Assembly: GCF_902170305.1 (NCBI RefSeq)
Contig: NZ_CABHWW010000015.1
Span: 62,001-126,000 of the forward strand
Origin: Yersinia alsatica
GTDB taxonomy: Bacteria; Pseudomonadota; Gammaproteobacteria; Enterobacterales; Enterobacteriaceae
Length of the DNA stretch: 64,000 nt
Direction: 5' to 3'
The number at the start of each line of letters is the position of its first letter. The first letter of the stretch is position 1. Positions 1 through 9,339 of this stretch are shown in pieces. The notes under the pieces are model-generated. The model was not told the DNA's origin. It did no database searches and was given only the letters and a program-made list of their open reading frames with translations. The position numbers were made by a program, and so were the translations under genes.

Positions 1-1209
1 CCGGCCCCGCAGCCTTGTTGCAGCGGATCGTAACCACCCAGTACTGCGCCAATAACATGCAAATTATCCAGTGCAATGCCGCCACGTAGCGCCCGGAGTC
101 GGTTATCGGTATTCACGCCAAACTGCAAATAAGGTTGTGGCGCAAACATATTGCTGTGGCTCCAATCGGCACGGTTTGGCAGCGATAAAATATCCAGATC
201 CAATATGGGCTCATAGACATGCTCAAAGGTCGCCACCAACCCATTACTGAAGAAGCTGCCACTGGCCAGAACCATCTGGGCAGCACGCAATGGAATATCC
301 CCGTGGTTACGGCTATAAAGTCCGGTAATTCGGTTCCCCACCAGTTCGGCACGTAATACCGCATCCCCCGGCATCACAATGCCGCCAAGTTGCTGAAAAC
401 GCTGGCGCAGGGCTTGATGCAGGCGCATACCAAGTAACGACGGTGGTAATGTCGGTAGCAGTTGAATGGGTTTACCCACGGCGGCTCGTAGCGCTTCCAG
501 TGGCGCTGACTCATCCAGACCAATACAGGCAGGCAGTAAAATCATTTCCGCCGCGGATGACAAACGCGCTAACTCGTCGGCCAGCGGTTGCAGATTTTCT
601 GGTTGGTCCAATACGCGGGCAATGTTTACCGCACGGAATTCACTGGGGTTATCCCGCAGGCGATCCAATGCAGGCAGATGCAGATAGTCCGGAGTGGCCT
701 CGACACCTTGCTCTTGCAAGGCACTGGCGACCATTTGTGGCTGAAAATCGAGGAACCCCTCAATACCAATCACCGCGACGTTGTGCCATGGCAGTGGGCC
801 TTCCAGTGGTGCAACCGGGATATCCACCGGGCTGAGCCAGGTGGGGCGGCAACTGCCCAATGGGGTAAGGCGTAAATGATTTTTAGCCGCACTGCCAACC
901 AGCTCCAGACCACATCGTTGTAATAGGGATTCCGCTTGTTGCGCCAGTTCCCCCACCTGCCCGATTTGCCCCATCTTGCTGTAAGGATGTTCGGGCGCTA
1001 ATTCAACTAATGCTTCAAGCGCGCTGAGGGGTTGGCTAACCGCCCGCCCGTCCGGTAATTTTGCCAATAGATCCAAGGAACCGGAGGAAAAATGCAGCGC
1101 ATTTTGACCGGCGCTGACGATGGCACAATATTTACCTTGCTCAGCCAGACGAATACCGCAGGCCAGCCCCGCTAACCCACCACCGATGATAATCACATCA
1201 AATTTCATC
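1..1209 (-). CDS. glpB: Anaerobic glycerol-3-phosphate dehydrogenase subunit B (3' end cut off by window)
   Basis: GlpB is the flavin-binding subunit that, with GlpA and GlpC, oxidises sn-glycerol 3-phosphate to dihydroxyacetone phosphate at the membrane during anaerobic growth. The frame opens with ATG at 1209 and stays open to base 1, giving 403 codons of a family about 420 residues long, so only the C-terminus is missing. The N-terminus reads MKFDVIIIGGGLAGLACGIR, a dinucleotide-binding GxGxxG fold. The start codon lies inside the end of glpA (12-base overlap), which implies translational coupling in a glpAB(C) operon. glpC would lie to the left, outside the window. Confidence 0.93.
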
Positions 1210-2853
1210 TGGTTTCTCCTGAAGATTGGCCGCACGCGGGGTATCATCCAGACCGCAAAGCCCTTGATAAACCCAATGAGTAAACTCACTTTCCCGTAAA
1301 GCATCACCCCAAGCTATCGGGCGCACACCTTTCCAGCGCTCATTAAGGAATTGCACCAGCTGTTCACGGGATTGTTGCGGTGTCGTCACCTTAAAACGGC
1401 TGAGTAAACCTGCCGCCCGGCAAGCACAAAGCTCCCCCTGACAGGTGCCCATACCAACACGAGTGCGGCGGCGCAAATCCAATAGGTTATTAACTGAAAG
1501 AGATTCAATGGCATAGCGCACTTCACCGGCCGTCACCGCCTCACACTCACACACCAAGCTGTTATCCAGACGATTACCCGCCAACAATTGTGTCGCGCGG
1601 TCGCCATGGCGATAAACCGCCGAGCCGCGAATACTGGCTGGCAAGGAAATCACTTTGCTGAGAGTCTGTTCTGCTGACTGCTGTGAACCGGGCAGTGGTT
1701 CTTGCGCTGTGGTACAGGCTGCCGTCACGCCAAGCTTTTCACAGACTTTGTCTGTCGCCCATTGCGCCATCAGCCGGTAAGTCATCAATTTACCGCCAGT
1801 GATGGTAATGAAGCCCTCCAGCCCATCCCGGCTGGCGTGGTCCAGCAGTACAATGCCACGGCTGACATTTCGCCCCGAAGGGTCATCATCACTGGCAACC
1901 AAAGGTCTAACCCCAGCATATGCGCGTAAAATGCGCGTTTGCGCCAGTTGTGGTGATAATTTTGATCCTTCGCGAATTAAGGTGTCCACCTCTTGTGGCG
2001 TGACAACCATGTTATCTATCTGATCGTATTCAATATGTGTGGAGGTGGTGCCGATCAGTGAGATGGTATCGCCTGGCACCAGAATGTCGGCATCCGCCGG
2101 TTTACGGCAGCGGTTGATCACCATGTTATTGATCCGATGGCCCAGGATCAGCAGCGCACCTTTGGCTGGGAACATGCGGATCCGCAGATCGGCGTATTCC
2201 GCAATATGTTGCCCCCAGATCCCGGCAGCATTTACCACGATCTGTGCATGAATATCATATTGTCGCTGATTCTTATGATCGAAAACGCGCACACCAGTGA
2301 CGCGATCCCCCTGGCGTAATAACCCGATAACCTCATGATAAGTCAATACATTAGCGCCGTGCTCGCGGGCATCCAGCATATTGGCAGCGGTTAAGCGGAA
2401 GGGGTCAACAGTACCGTCCGGGACTCGGACCGCAGCGATGAGTGAGGGATTGGCGGCGGGCTCTAGGCGCAAAGCCTGCTTCGGATCAATAGCTTGCGCT
2501 GCTATTCCGGCTTCCTGACAGCGGGCAATAAATTGCTCCTGATAATCCAGAGAGTCTTCCGGCAAGGTGATAAACAAACCATCCGTTTGCTCAATACAAT
2601 GGCGGGCAATACGTTTCAGAATTCGGTTTTCTTCAATACATTCACGGGCGGACTCACCATCAGTTACGGCATAGCGCGCACCACTGTGTAATAAGCCATG
2701 GTTACGGCCGGTAGCCCCGGTGGCAATGTCATGCCTTTCCAGCAGTGTACAAACCAAACCGCGCCGGGCGCAGTCTCGGGCGATCCCCGCCCCGGTTGCG
2801 CCACCACCAATGATGATGACATCCGTTTCTGTGTAAGGAGAACTGTTCGTCAT
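1198..2853 (-). CDS. glpA: Anaerobic glycerol-3-phosphate dehydrogenase subunit A
   Basis: Catalytic FAD subunit of anaerobic glycerol-3-phosphate dehydrogenase (551 residues). The N-terminal Rossmann motif DVIIIGGGATGAGIARD lies near residues 10-25. The family stretch GATGRNHGLLHSGARYAV follows, and the C-terminal BFD-like [2Fe-2S] region has the cysteines of CECEAVTAGE and GMGTCQGELCACRAAG. A GTG four codons upstream (2865) is also in frame, but ATG at 2853 has a GGGG ribosome-binding site at good spacing and fits the family N-terminus. It is first gene of glpAB(C), divergent from glpT, and shares with it a control region with a CRP site and GlpR-like operators. Confidence 0.95.
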   Translation of the reverse strand: MTNSSPYTETDVIIIGGGATGAGIARDCARRGLVCTLLERHDIATGATGRNHGLLHSGARYAVTDGESARECIEENRILKRIARHCIEQTDGLFITLPEDSLDYQEQFIARCQEAGIAAQAIDPKQALRLEPAANPSLIAAVRVPDGTVDPFRLTAANMLDAREHGANVLTYHEVIGLLRQGDRVTGVRVFDHKNQRQYDIHAQIVVNAAGIWGQHIAEYADLRIRMFPAKGALLILGHRINNMVINRCRKPADADILVPGDTISLIGTTSTHIEYDQIDNMVVTPQEVDTLIREGSKLSPQLAQTRILRAYAGVRPLVASDDDPSGRNVSRGIVLLDHASRDGLEGFITITGGKLMTYRLMAQWATDKVCEKLGVTAACTTAQEPLPGSQQSAEQTLSKVISLPASIRGSAVYRHGDRATQLLAGNRLDNSLVCECEAVTAGEVRYAIESLSVNNLLDLRRRTRVGMGTCQGELCACRAAGLLSRFKVTTPQQSREQLVQFLNERWKGVRPIAWGDALRESEFTHWVYQGLCGLDDTPRAANLQEKPDEI

Positions 2854-2926
2854 GAAAGACCCCACATTATCAGACAGCCGTCTGGCGGCTAGTTATGAGT
2901 CTATTGAGCCACAGTCTTTATGGTTA

Positions 2927-2944
2927 TTGTTTGATAAGGAACAA
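2927..2944. promoter_or_regulatory. Probable GlpR operator
   Basis: TTGTTTGATAAGGAACAA matches the GlpR consensus ATGTTCGATAACGAACAT closely (about 15 of 18 positions, counting A/T as equal at the ends). It is placed upstream of glpA within the divergent glp control region. Confidence 0.65.
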
Positions 2945-2989
2945 AAACGAACTAAAAACGAAAACGAAATGGTGTTTAAAAACCATGAT

Positions 2990-3005
2990 TGTGATCAAAG
3001 TCACA
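2990..3005. promoter_or_regulatory. CRP binding site (perfect TGTGA-N6-TCACA)
   Basis: The sequence TGTGATCAAAGTCACA matches the CRP core palindrome exactly. It lies between glpA and glpT, where E. coli also uses CRP to activate both directions. Confidence 0.85.
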
Positions 3006-3250
3006 GGTAATTTATGATTACAGGTTTCAAAATGTTAACCAATCGCTCAAAATTGCCGCCGCTTTCATATAACTGTAACAAATGCGCCATCACTCACAGA
3101 TAAGTAGCAAGAATTTATCTAGCATGGCGCTCGTTATGGAACATAAACGACAGTAGCTTCGCTGTTTAGCTACCGGACGCCGTTTAACTACCGGATAGAT
3201 ACCAGGCTATACCGGAGTCAAAAACAACAAAAAAGCCATCGGAGGCACTC

Positions 3251-4606
3251 ATGTTGAGTATTTTTAAGCCCGCGCCACATGTGGCACGGCTTCCCGCAGA
3301 CCAGGTTGATCCCACCTACCGCCGCTTACGCTGGCAAATCTTCATGGGTATCTTCTTCGGTTACGCTGCCTACTATCTGGTACGTAAAAACTTTACTCTG
3401 GCCATGCCGTATTTGATCGAACAAGGATTCTCTCGCGGGGATCTCGGCTTCGCATTATCCGGTATTTCAATCGCTTACGGTTTCTCAAAGTTCATCATGG
3501 GTTCGGTTTCTGACCGTTCCAACCCACGAGTATTCCTCTCCGCCGGTTTGATTCTCTCTGCGGCCGTGATGCTGTTTATGGGCTTTGTACCCTGGGCAAC
3601 ATCCAGTATCGCCGTAATGTTCGTGCTGCTGTTCTTGTGCGGCTGGTTCCAGGGTATGGGGTGGCCGCCATGTGGCCGTACCATGGTGCACTGGTGGTCG
3701 AAGAAAGAACGTGGCGGGATTGTTTCTGTCTGGAACTGCGCCCATAACGTGGGTGGTGGTTTGCCACCATTGCTGTTCCTCCTCGGGATGGCTTGGTTTA
3801 ACGACTGGAAAGCGGCGCTATACATGCCAGCTTTCGGTGCCATTTTAGTGGCATTAATTGTCTTTGGTCTGATGCGTGATACTCCTCAATCCGTGGGCTT
3901 ACCGCCAATTGAAGAGTACAAAAACGATTATCCAGATGACTACAGCAAAGAAGCAGAAGAAGAGCTAACCGCCAAGCAAATCTTCATGCAGTATGTGTTC
4001 CCGAATAAATTGCTGTGGTATATCGCCATTGCTAACGTTTTTGTTTATTTGTTGCGTTACGGCATCCTCGACTGGTCACCGACCTACCTGAAAGAAGTGA
4101 AACACTTCGCACTGGATAAATCGTCATGGGCTTATTTCCTGTATGAATACGCTGGTATTCCAGGGACGCTGCTGTGCGGTTGGATGTCCGACAAAGTGTT
4201 TAAAGGCAACCGTGGTGCCACCGGTGTGTTCTTTATGACGTTAGTGACTATCGCCACCATTATTTACTGGCTGAACCCGGTCGGTAATCCAGGTATCGAT
4301 ATGGCTTGTATGATCACTATCGGCTTCCTGATTTATGGTCCAGTCATGTTGATTGGCTTACATGCCCTTGAATTAGCGCCGAAAAAAGCAGCAGGTACCG
4401 CGGCAGGCTTCACCGGTCTGTTCGGTTATCTGGGCGGCTCGGTCGCAGCCAGTGCCATCGTAGGTTATACCGTTGACTACTTCGGTTGGGACGGTGGCTT
4501 TATGGTGATGATTGGCGGCAGCATCTTGGCTGTGCTGTTGCTGCTCGTGGTGATGTTTAGCGAGAAAAAACATCACGAAGAGATGGCGAGAAAGCAAGAC
4601 TTATAA
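3251..4606 (+). CDS. glpT: Glycerol-3-phosphate transporter
   Basis: GlpT is a major facilitator antiporter that takes up glycerol 3-phosphate in exchange for inorganic phosphate across the inner membrane; it is also the usual entry route for fosfomycin. The 451-residue product matches the family length. The N-terminal region has [17 protein letters not shown] and the first-domain loop [12 protein letters not shown], with about twelve hydrophobic segments to the end. A strong GGAGG precedes the ATG. It is divergent from glpA and followed by glpQ in the same direction, so scavenging and transport are linked. Confidence 0.97.
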   Translation: MLSIFKPAPHVARLPADQVDPTYRRLRWQIFMGIFFGYAAYYLVRKNFTLAMPYLIEQGFSRGDLGFALSGISIAYGFSKFIMGSVSDRSNPRVFLSAGLILSAAVMLFMGFVPWATSSIAVMFVLLFLCGWFQGMGWPPCGRTMVHWWSKKERGGIVSVWNCAHNVGGGLPPLLFLLGMAWFNDWKAALYMPAFGAILVALIVFGLMRDTPQSVGLPPIEEYKNDYPDDYSKEAEEELTAKQIFMQYVFPNKLLWYIAIANVFVYLLRYGILDWSPTYLKEVKHFALDKSSWAYFLYEYAGIPGTLLCGWMSDKVFKGNRGATGVFFMTLVTIATIIYWLNPVGNPGIDMACMITIGFLIYGPVMLIGLHALELAPKKAAGTAAGFTGLFGYLGGSVAASAIVGYTVDYFGWDGGFMVMIGGSILAVLLLLVVMFSEKKHHEEMARKQDL

Positions 4607-4678
4607 GTCTGGCTAGTTAAGTTGTTCTATAGGCTGTGTCGTTATCTATGGATGTATAGCGCCACAGCCTTCATTCTC

Positions 4679-4803
4679 TACCCAATAGATTTCAAGATGC
4701 AGGAAGGCGGCAAACGAATGAATCCCGATGAGCTTACATCAGTAAGTGACTCGGATGAGTGAGAGCAACCAACGCAGCTGCGTCTTGAAAGGCTACGAGT
4801 AAA
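4679..4803. repeat. ERIC element (diverged copy) between glpT and glpQ
   Basis: About 125 bases with recognisable ERIC core segments: GCTTACATCAGTAAGTGACT (around 4731-4750) and GCAGGAAGGCGGCAA near the left end, with ends resembling the terminal inverted repeats. It lies wholly inside the glpT-glpQ intergenic space and would be part of a co-transcript. Confidence 0.8.
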
Positions 4804-4816
4804 TGGAGCACAATCA

Positions 4817-5941
4817 ATGCTAATTCATATAAAAACCCTGGCAGCGAGCATCATTTTGGCATCTTCGGTAGCGGGTATGGCGCACGCGGCAGAGTCATCT
4901 TCCTCGGACAAATCCACAGTCACCAAACCTTCAGCAGACAAAGTCGTGATCGCGCATCGTGGCGCCAGTGGCTATTTGCCCGAACATACACTGCCAGCCA
5001 AAGCTATGGCTTATGCGCAGGGTGCTGATTATCTTGAACAAGATCTGGTGATGACCAAAGATAATGAGCTAGTGGTTCTGCATGACCATTATCTGGATCG
5101 GGTGACGGATGTTGCCGAGCGCTTCCCGGATCGCGCACGTAAAGATGGTCGCTATTACGCCATTGATTTTACGCTGCCGGAAATCAAGTCACTGAAATTT
5201 ACCGAAGGATTTGATATTGGTAAAGATGGTAAAAAAGTGCAGAGCTTCCCGGGTCGTTTCCCGATGGGCAAATCTGACTTCCGGGTACATACTTTCCAGG
5301 AAGAGATTGAATTCGTTCAGGGGCTGAATCATTCGACCGGTAAAAATATCGGTATCTACCCTGAAATCAAAGCGCCTTGGTTCCATCAGCAAGAAGGGAA
5401 AGATATTTCCACCAAGGTGTTGGAAGTGCTCAAGCAGTATGGTTACACCACCAAAGCCGACAAAGTTTATCTGCAATGCTTTGATGCGAATGAATTAAAA
5501 CGTATCAAAAATGTGCTGGAACCGAAGATGGGCATGGACCTGAAATTGGTTCAACTGGTGGCCTATACCGACTGGAACGAAACCTACGAGCAAAAACCTG
5601 ATGGCAAATGGGTTAATTACAGCTACGACTGGATGTTCAAACCAGGCGCAATGAAGCAAGTCGCGCAATATGCTGACGGCATTGGCCCTGACTACCATAT
5701 GCTGATTGTCGAAAGCTCCACGCCAGATAACATCAAGCTGACCAATATGGTGAAAGAAGCTCATGCCAGCAATATGATGGTTCATCCGTACACCATCCGT
5801 GCTGACAAGCTGCCTAAATACGCCACTGACGTTAATCAGCTGTTCGATATTATTTACAATCAGGCGCAAGTTGACGGTGTGTTTACTGACTTCCCCGATA
5901 AAGGCGTGCAGTTCCTGCAAAAACAGGGGCAGCATCAATAA
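4817..5941 (+). CDS. glpQ: Periplasmic glycerophosphodiester phosphodiesterase
   Basis: GlpQ hydrolyses glycerophosphodiesters, the headgroups of deacylated phospholipids, to glycerol 3-phosphate and an alcohol in the periplasm; GlpT then imports the product. A signal peptide is visible (MLIHIKTLAASIILASSVAG, cleavage probably after AHA near residue 25). The catalytic GDPD signature HRGASGYLPEHT follows near residues 50-61, with LEQDLVMTKDNELVVLHD giving the metal ligands. The length of 374 residues is normal for the family. It sits downstream of glpT in the same orientation, separated by an ERIC element; ATG is preceded by TGGAGC. Confidence 0.96.
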   Translation: MLIHIKTLAASIILASSVAGMAHAAESSSSDKSTVTKPSADKVVIAHRGASGYLPEHTLPAKAMAYAQGADYLEQDLVMTKDNELVVLHDHYLDRVTDVAERFPDRARKDGRYYAIDFTLPEIKSLKFTEGFDIGKDGKKVQSFPGRFPMGKSDFRVHTFQEEIEFVQGLNHSTGKNIGIYPEIKAPWFHQQEGKDISTKVLEVLKQYGYTTKADKVYLQCFDANELKRIKNVLEPKMGMDLKLVQLVAYTDWNETYEQKPDGKWVNYSYDWMFKPGAMKQVAQYADGIGPDYHMLIVESSTPDNIKLTNMVKEAHASNMMVHPYTIRADKLPKYATDVNQLFDIIYNQAQVDGVFTDFPDKGVQFLQKQGQHQ

Positions 5942-5970
5942 GTTGATGGCCTGACATTAACGAGAATAAG

Positions 5971-6004
5971 AAAATGGCGCACTGATAATTAAGTGCGCCA
6001 TTTT
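5971..6004. terminator. Bidirectional rho-independent terminator between glpQ and yigL
   Basis: A perfect stem AAAATGGCGCACT / AGTGCGCCATTTT with an 8-base loop, followed by a T-run on the plus strand and flanked by A's for the minus strand. It lies between convergent glpQ and yigL. Confidence 0.9.
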
Positions 6005-6025
6005 TTCTCATAAATGAAAAGTCAG

Positions 6026-6835
6026 TTACTTATCAGTACCTAAAAACATTTTGCGCAGATAGTGCGGCACCGCATCATCAACATTCGAGCCAATCACTTC
6101 CAGATTCGGCAACATATCTTTCAGGCGCTGATGAGCATCACGCATGATGCAGCCTTTGCCAGACATGGACAGCATTTCCAAGTCATTCATCCCATCACCA
6201 AACGCGATACATTCTTTCAGTGAATAACCAATGATCTTGGCAACTTGTTCAAGTGCATGGCCCTTAGAGACACCTCCGCCCATCACTTCCAGACAAGTTG
6301 GGAAGGAGAAACTGACATTAACCCGATCGCCCCAACGTGCATTGATGGCTTCTTCTAAAATCAATAACTTGTCGTGATCTTCGCAAGTGAAATAGACCTT
6401 ACACACCCCTTCGGTCGGCAGCAGAGCGGGTTCGAACACTTGGTAGTTGAACACAGATTCACGGAAAAACTCTTTCTGCGCCGGGCTTTCACGGTTCATA
6501 TACCATTCATCGTTCAAATAGACGTTGGTTAAGATATCCGGATTATGGTGTTCAATATTGTACAAATCACGGGCGATATCAGCATCAAGGTTATGGCTGA
6601 AAATCAGTTCCCCTGCGGTGTTGTGCACACGCGCGCCATTGGAGGTGATCATAAAGGCACTGATCTCCAGGCTATCGCGGATCTGCGCCACATCGATATG
6701 ATGGCGGCCAGTTGCAAATACAAAGTGCACATCACGTTGCGTCAGCAACTTAAGTGTTTCTTTGGCATACGGCGTCAGGATGTGGTCGGGTGACAGTAAG
6801 GTGCCATCTAAATCGGAAGCAACAACATGATACAT
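6026..6835 (-). CDS. yigL: HAD-superfamily sugar/pyridoxal phosphatase YigL
   Basis: A Cof-type haloacid dehalogenase phosphatase of 269 residues. Motif I is DLDGTLLS at residues 8-15, giving the nucleophilic aspartate; the C-terminal motif IV reads AFGDGMNDLEMLSMSGKG, with the Mg-binding aspartates. E. coli YigL dephosphorylates pyridoxal phosphate and sugar phosphates and is induced during phosphosugar stress; the same role is inferred here from family and position next to pldB. It is convergent with glpQ and separated from pldB by 34 bases, so the two are probably co-transcribed. Confidence 0.93.
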   Translation of the reverse strand: MYHVVASDLDGTLLSPDHILTPYAKETLKLLTQRDVHFVFATGRHHIDVAQIRDSLEISAFMITSNGARVHNTAGELIFSHNLDADIARDLYNIEHHNPDILTNVYLNDEWYMNRESPAQKEFFRESVFNYQVFEPALLPTEGVCKVYFTCEDHDKLLILEEAINARWGDRVNVSFSFPTCLEVMGGGVSKGHALEQVAKIIGYSLKECIAFGDGMNDLEMLSMSGKGCIMRDAHQRLKDMLPNLEVIGSNVDDAVPHYLRKMFLGTDK

Positions 6836-6869
6836 AGCGGTATGTTCTAACCTCTGGTGACGTCGGGGT

Positions 6870-7901
6870 CTAATGGCCGACTGATTGTTTTATGCTGCAA
6901 GAAGGGTGAGGTTGCGCAAAAAAACGCAATATGGCGCTTAGCGCCTCGGCACGCAGCTGGTCCTGCTCGAACAGGATCTCATGGCGTGCCCCTTGAATGA
7001 CCATAGGTTGCCCCCCTTCGCAAGGGTGCCCCGCCAGAGTCATAGCCTGAGAAAAAGCATTGTGGGCCGGGTTATGGACTACCCGATCCTCACTGGCCTG
7101 CAATAGCAGAACCGGCGTGGTGATTTTGTCTGCTTCGGCGATAATTTGCTCCCCCACCAGCAGACTTTCACGGATCCAGTGATATGTTGGCCCGCCGACT
7201 CGGATTTCCGGCGTATCAGCATATTGACGCAAATAGCGGCGATAGCGCTCGCGACTGTGGGTCAGCATATTGACCAGATAGGGCAATGGCCGCCACTGAC
7301 CAGTTCCGATAGCGTAATAATCCCGCAACTTTTGGTGCCCTTCGGCCCAATCGACAATCCGGTGGGCCAGCCAACCCGGCATCGGCAAATGAATACCAAA
7401 CATCGGCGCACAAAGTGCAACAGCATCAAAGGCGTTAGGTTCTCTGGCCAGAAAACGCGTCAGAATGGCGCCGCCCATGGAATGGGCCAAAGCAAAACGC
7501 TGCTGATAACGGCTATTCGTGATTTCACGCTGCACTAACTGCGCAAAATCCTCAATATAATCATCGAATTTGATCACATGGCCGCGATTGTGATCCTCAA
7601 GCATGCGCCCGGATTTACCCTGCCCACGATGATCCAGCACAATAACATCATAGCCTTGCTGGAAAAGATCATAGGCCACTTCAGGATATTTAACGTAACT
7701 TTCAATGCGGCCGGGCACCACAACCACTACACGAGTATGTTGCGGGGCACAAAAGCGGACATAGCGGATAGGAATATTATCGACTCCCATAAACTCGTCT
7801 TCATCGCGCTGCTGCCAGAAATCTAGCAATGGGCCGTTAACAAAGGCAGCAAACTGCTCTTCACGGGTCAACCAGCTAGTCATATGATTATCTAACGGCA
7901 T
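6870..7901 (-). CDS. pldB: Lysophospholipase L2
   Basis: PldB is an alpha/beta hydrolase (343 residues) that removes the remaining acyl chain from lysophospholipids at the inner membrane and can transfer acyl groups to phosphatidylglycerol. The nucleophile elbow is AHSMGGAIL (GxSxG-like, Ser near residue 143), and VLDHRGQGKSGR is the conserved strand-loop region. The C-terminal GARHEILFE supplies the catalytic histidine. It is directly upstream of yigL and divergent from rhtB, as in E. coli. Confidence 0.94.
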   Translation of the reverse strand: MPLDNHMTSWLTREEQFAAFVNGPLLDFWQQRDEDEFMGVDNIPIRYVRFCAPQHTRVVVVVPGRIESYVKYPEVAYDLFQQGYDVIVLDHRGQGKSGRMLEDHNRGHVIKFDDYIEDFAQLVQREITNSRYQQRFALAHSMGGAILTRFLAREPNAFDAVALCAPMFGIHLPMPGWLAHRIVDWAEGHQKLRDYYAIGTGQWRPLPYLVNMLTHSRERYRRYLRQYADTPEIRVGGPTYHWIRESLLVGEQIIAEADKITTPVLLLQASEDRVVHNPAHNAFSQAMTLAGHPCEGGQPMVIQGARHEILFEQDQLRAEALSAILRFFAQPHPSCSIKQSVGH

Positions 7902-8008
7902 AACGTCGCTCGCTGTTCAGTGAACAAATAGTCATTCTGTGAGCCATAGCACAACTATTAGCAATAGAGTATTGTGGCATAAATTTGCGCATTCCGGGAG
8001 CTTTGCCG

Positions 8009-8629
8009 ATGACCTTAGACTGGTGGTTAACTTATTTGCTGACAACACTTATCCTCAGTCTGTCCCCCGGCTCTGGTGCCATTAACACCATGAGTACCGC
8101 TATCAGCCATGGTACCCGTGGGGTGGTTGCCTCAATTTGCGGATTACAGCTTGGGTTAGCGGTACATATTGTGCTGGTTGGTGTCGGTCTTGGCGCACTG
8201 ATTTCACAATCGCTATTGGCATTTGAAATATTAAAATGGCTCGGCGCGGCTTACCTAATCTGGCTCGGTATCCAGCAATGGCGTGCCGCCGGTGCGCTGG
8301 ATCTGCATGCATTAGCCAACAGTATGCCTCGGCGCAAACTCTTTAAACGCGCGGTATTTGTTAACCTGACCAACCCGAAAAGCATTGTGTTCCTGGCCGC
8401 ATTATTCCCGCAATTTGTGCTGCCAAATCAACCACAAGTGGCGCAATATCTGATTCTCGGCTGTACCAGTGTGATTGTCGATATCATCGTGATGATTGGC
8501 TACGCCACTCTTGCCACACGAATTGCTGGCTGGATTAAATCACCACATCAAATGAAATTACTGAACCGGATATTTGGCGGCTTATTTATGCTGGTTGGCG
8601 CATTATTGGCAACCGCCAGAAAAGTATAG
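8009..8629 (+). CDS. rhtB: Homoserine/homoserine lactone efflux protein
   Basis: A LysE/RhtB-family exporter of about six transmembrane segments. The conserved N-terminus reads [20 protein letters not shown], followed by GSGAINTM. An upstream in-frame TTG at 7985 exists, but ATG at 8009 has a GGGAG site eight bases before it and gives the family start (206 residues). The family exports homoserine, threonine and related amino acids. It converges on rhtC, a paralogue, and the hairpin at 8639-8663 separates the two. Confidence 0.94.
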   Translation: MTLDWWLTYLLTTLILSLSPGSGAINTMSTAISHGTRGVVASICGLQLGLAVHIVLVGVGLGALISQSLLAFEILKWLGAAYLIWLGIQQWRAAGALDLHALANSMPRRKLFKRAVFVNLTNPKSIVFLAALFPQFVLPNQPQVAQYLILGCTSVIVDIIVMIGYATLATRIAGWIKSPHQMKLLNRIFGGLFMLVGALLATARKV

Positions 8630-8638
8630 AGTTTGTGG

Positions 8639-8663
8639 TCCCAACCGGACAAAACGGTTGGGA
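8639..8663. terminator. Hairpin terminator between rhtB and rhtC
   Basis: Inverted repeat TCCCAACCG / CGGTTGGGA with a short A-rich loop between the convergent genes. No long T-run follows, so its efficiency is uncertain. Confidence 0.6.
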
Positions 8664-8670
8664 TTATCCA

Positions 8671-9291
8671 TTAGCGGGACAAAATCAGATGAATGCCAAA
8701 ACCGGTGAATAACACCCCAGCCAAGCCATCAATCCATTTGGACAACCGCTGATAGCCACGGCGCATCACTGGTAACGCAAATATGCAGGCGACCACGCTG
8801 AACCAGACGAACGTTTCCCCAACAATCAAGACAAACAGTCCCCAGCGCGCGCCCGCGCTAACATCATCACCGACAAACAATGAAAATACGCTACCGAAAT
8901 AGATAACGGCTTTGGGATTCGAGAGGTTGGTCAGAAAGCCGCGCAGGAAAGTCCGGCCACGCGCGGGCAGCACAACCTGTACTTCAGTTTCTGTGGTATC
9001 ACGTTTGCTGCGGGCAGATTTTAGCAACTGCCAGCCCATCCAGCACAGATACAAGCCGCCACCGACCATAATAATCTGATGCAACCACGCCATTTTCTGC
9101 AAGATCAGATTCAGCCCCATCAGCGCGACACCGGCCCAGATAACAATACCGAGTGAAATCCCCACCACCCCCATCATCGCCTCGCCACGTGAACGACTGA
9201 CAGCAGTTTGGGAGACAAAGAAGAAATCAGGCCCCGGGCTCATCAGAGCCACTAGGTGTACCAGTGCGACCGTCAGAAATAGCATTAGCAT
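8671..9291 (-). CDS. rhtC: Threonine efflux protein
   Basis: A second LysE/RhtB-family amino-acid exporter (206 residues, about six membrane segments). The N-terminal motif VALMSPGPDFFFVSQTAVSR is diagnostic. RhtC proteins export threonine. The gene lies 44 bases downstream of recQ on the same strand, as in E. coli, and converges on rhtB. Confidence 0.93.
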   Translation of the reverse strand: MLMLFLTVALVHLVALMSPGPDFFFVSQTAVSRSRGEAMMGVVGISLGIVIWAGVALMGLNLILQKMAWLHQIIMVGGGLYLCWMGWQLLKSARSKRDTTETEVQVVLPARGRTFLRGFLTNLSNPKAVIYFGSVFSLFVGDDVSAGARWGLFVLIVGETFVWFSVVACIFALPVMRRGYQRLSKWIDGLAGVLFTGFGIHLILSR

Positions 9292-9307
9292 GGATAGGTT
9301 CTCATCG

Positions 9308-9339
9308 ACCCTGCGGGCTTGAAACCGCAGCGGCGTTAG
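9308..9339 (+). repeat. 32-bp intergenic repeat, copy 1, touching the recQ stop codon
   Basis: An inverted-repeat-like unit beginning ACCCTGCGGGCTTGA and ending GTTAG. A second copy with about six mismatches occurs in inverse orientation at 18382-18413. The right end covers the recQ stop codon (9336-9338). Confidence 0.55.

Larger units (their letters stand above)
2854..3250. promoter_or_regulatory. glpA/glpT divergent control region
   Basis: This 397-base intergenic region separates the divergent glpA and glpT genes and carries no convincing ORF. It contains one perfect CRP half-site pair and at least one good GlpR-like operator, both listed separately. It also has A-rich stretches with repeated AACGAA elements (2945-2968) that resemble GlpR half-sites. 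A weaker GlpR-like match, ending in GAACAT, lies at 3127-3144. By analogy with E. coli the region should be repressed by GlpR without glycerol 3-phosphate and activated by CRP-cAMP. Anaerobic activation of glpA would be expected, but no clear FNR site was recognised. Confidence 0.7.

Noticed and set aside
443-875. Plus-strand frames of 73-130 codons opposite glpB
   Set aside because: They lie fully opposite the open glpB frame, with no family features and no ribosome-binding context; shadows of a real gene.
7146-7538. 130-codon plus-strand frame opposite pldB
   Set aside because: Entirely antisense to the well-supported pldB gene, with no independent evidence.
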